Assembly: GCA_041390025.1 (NCBI GenBank)
Contig: JAWKQR010000002.1
Location: 212,185-276,184, forward strand
DNA length: 64,000 nucleotides
Source of the DNA: JBFFMO01 sp041390025
Lineage (GTDB): Bacteria; Myxococcota_A; Bradymonadia; Bradymonadales; Bradymonadaceae
Direction: 5' to 3'
Shown here piece after piece: positions 62,501 to 64,000 of this stretch; the stretch's first letter is position 1; every line of letters starts with the position of its first letter. The notes below the pieces were generated by a model. That model did no database searches, was not told the DNA's origin, and saw nothing but the letters and a program-made list of their open reading frames with translations. A program made the translations under genes and the position numbers.

Positions 62501-64000
62501 TCGTGGAAGGGCGGCCAATACGTCGAAGAAGTCGTCGATGAGCAATCCTGTGACTTCATGACGACGGCCGAAGAACACAAGTGCACCATCCAAACCAAAG
62601 AGGGCGGCACCTACCGGATCAGCGCCACGACGACCGACGACAGTGGGCGCCTAAACTACACCGAGATGACGCGCTGGGTATCGGGTGGAAAACAACCCAT
62701 CGCCCGCACCGTGACGATGGAAAACGTTGACCTCATTCCCGACAAGGACGAATACCGCCCCGGCGAGACGGCCGAGATTTTGGTCCGCTCACCCATCGTT
62801 CCGGCCGAGGCCGTCATGAGCATTCGACGCAACGGCATGGTGGAACAAAAACGCTTCCGTATGGAGGAGTCCACGACCGTCGTCACCGTCCCCATCAAGA
62901 GCGGACATATTCCCAACGTCTGGGTCAGCATTGACCTTGTCGGCCAGTCCCCGCGACTGGACGCGAAGGGCGAGCCCGATGATTCCTTGCCCACTCGGCC
63001 CTCGATCGCGAGCGGCGACATCAATCTGCAGGTGCCTCCGTACGAGCGCACCTTGGACGTCGAGGTCACACCCGCTGCAGCGAAAACCGAGCCGGGAGCC
63101 CAGACGTCGGTGTCGGTCAAGGTGCTCGACGCGTCTGGCAAGCCAGTTCAGAACGCCGAGGTCGCCATTGTCGTTGTTGACGAAGCGATTCTGTCACTCA
63201 GCGGCTACAAGATGGCCAACCCCGTCAGCCTCTTTTACCAACAGCGGCAGGCGGGCGTGAACGAGAAGCACTCTCGCCTGTCGGTGGAGCTCATCGACCC
63301 CACCAACTTTGGCTCCAACGCCAACGTCACGTCGGTCAAGAAGCCCTCCCCCAAACGCAGCAAAAGCAAAGGGAGCTTCGACAAGAAGGAGGCCATGAAG
63401 TCTGCGGAAATGCCCGCTGCTGCTGCGCCTGCGGAGGAGGCGGTGGCGGAGCGCATGGAGGCCGATGAGGCTCCAGCACCGGTGCTCGGGATGATGGCGA
63501 ACGAAGCACCGGGCGACGGCGAAGCAGGCGACAATGCGCCAATCGCCGTGCGTTCGAACTTCAACCCACTCGCTGGGTTCTTCCCCGCAGTCAAGACGGA
63601 CGCCAAGGGGATGACCACGGCGAATGTGAAGATGCCCGACAACCTGACGCGCTACCGTGTCATGGCGGTCGCGGTCGAGGGCGGCAAGCGATTTGGCCAC
63701 GGCGACAGCAACGTCACGGCGCGGTTGCCGTTGATGGTGCGCCCAAGCGCGCCACGTTTCCTAAACTTCGGCGACAAGTTTGAGCTCCCCATCGTGCTGC
63801 AAAACCAGACCGATGCACCGTTGCAGGTCTCGGTCGCCACACGGGCGTCCAACCTCGCGTACACCGGTGCGACAGGTCTTATGGTCACGGTTCCTGCCAA
63901 CGAGCGGGTCGAAGTACGCTTCCCAGCCACCACCGAGGAAGCCGGTCGTGCCCGTTTCCAAGTCGGGGCATCGGCCGGTGCGTGGAGCGACGCTGCCGAG
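59565..64000 (+). CDS. Alpha-2-macroglobulin-family lipoprotein, partial and frameshifted
   Basis: Begins with lipobox IVASC and runs off the right edge with over 1470 residues. MG domains start near 60000 (VTFDQPMVEITSHKDTIANG, FEPTTEHMPMATEYSVTIPA). A central block has GMYKPKEEVHLKGWVRSVDQ. Later, DKDEYRPGETAEILVRSPI leads into VDEAILSLSGYKMANP and a Lys/Glu/Ala-rich stretch that may be the bait region, then FFPAVKTDAKGMTTANVKMP. Three frame breaks: a G missing near 60571 and a G gained near 60600, so the two nearly cancel, and a C missing in a C run near 62350. The joined protein is fully conserved, so these are likely base-call errors. Bacterial A2Ms are periplasmic protease traps. The thioester site, if any, is beyond the window. 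Confidence 0.87.

Noticed and set aside
1..64000. rRNA, tRNA, insertion sequences, prophage or replication origin
   Set aside because: None recognised by eye; no transposase, integrase or cloverleaf-like segment with a conserved T-arm was seen, though a tRNA scan could still find one.

Overview
The window looks like a GC-rich Gram-negative deltaproteobacterial-type chromosome, most likely Myxococcota or the related Bradymonadota. Lineage evidence: a MYXO-CTERM-like tail (Cys, hydrophobic stretch, RRR) on the SpoIID-like lipoprotein; a TIGR02266-type PilZ-like domain; a DUF1592/DUF1552 gene pair; many lipoproteins with Asp/Thr/Ala-rich linkers; and eukaryote-like Ser/Thr kinases beside two-component proteins. 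No rRNA, tRNA, CRISPR array or intact insertion sequence was recognised.

Layout. (1) 1-650: frameshifted tandem universal-stress-protein remnant. (2) 689-7280 (-): a polyketide synthase (KS-AT-ACP-KR-DH) ending in an alpha-oxoamine synthase domain, broken by three indels in this sequence. (3) 7300-12430: a visibly more AT-rich accessory segment with palindromic repeats, two lipoproteins, a wrecked metzincin protease gene that begins with an in-frame pentanucleotide repeat, a GNAT/DUF1778 toxin-antitoxin pair and a second GNAT fragment. (4) 12506-20749 (+): fatty-acyl-AMP ligase, acyl carrier protein, M23 peptidase, a large TPM-domain protein, YceI, MobA and FdhD, followed by a Cys-rich lipoprotein and a YdeP-type molybdoenzyme. 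(5) 24616-28327: DUF1592 and DUF1552 secreted proteins and an Sfp-type phosphopantetheinyl transferase. (6) 28317-31332 (-): ABC sugar-type permeases, one fused to its binding protein. (7) 31385-39934 (-): a five-gene signalling operon (OmpA, adenylate cyclase, Ser/Thr kinase, LysM/FecR surface protein, hybrid histidine kinase), with a divergent OmpR-type regulator. (8) 40841-45939: M42 peptidase, aminotransferase, pseudokinase-PilZ-propeller protein. (9) 45940-49581: decayed EamA transporter and cytochrome c genes, then an intact porin and a DUF302 protein. (10) 49645-52982: G1P-dehydrogenase-like enzyme, EamA and DedA membrane proteins, small protein. (11) 53126-64000: methyltransferase-GspE fusion, lipoproteins, SpoIID-like protein, radical SAM enzyme, phosphoesterase and an alpha-2-macroglobulin gene running off the window.

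How they fit together. The most coherent candidate system is the PKS/oxoamine-synthase gene plus the ligase-ACP operon. Their promoters share a near-identical block (dyad ACCnACCGGTnGGT, then TTGAAA-17 nt-TAMACC). The domain logic predicts a fatty acid that is activated, extended by two carbons, reduced, dehydrated and released onto an amino acid as an unsaturated alpha-amino ketone resembling a sphingoid base. The PPTase could activate both carrier proteins. The second candidate is the OmpA-cyclase-kinase-LysM/FecR-histidine kinase operon, which reads as a cell-envelope sensing relay.

Caution: several otherwise conserved genes (PKS, alpha-2-macroglobulin) are broken by indels, some by a single base in a homopolymer. 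Those look like base-calling or assembly errors. The 1-650, 8950-9820 and 45940-47940 stretches carry so many frameshifts that true decay is equally possible.
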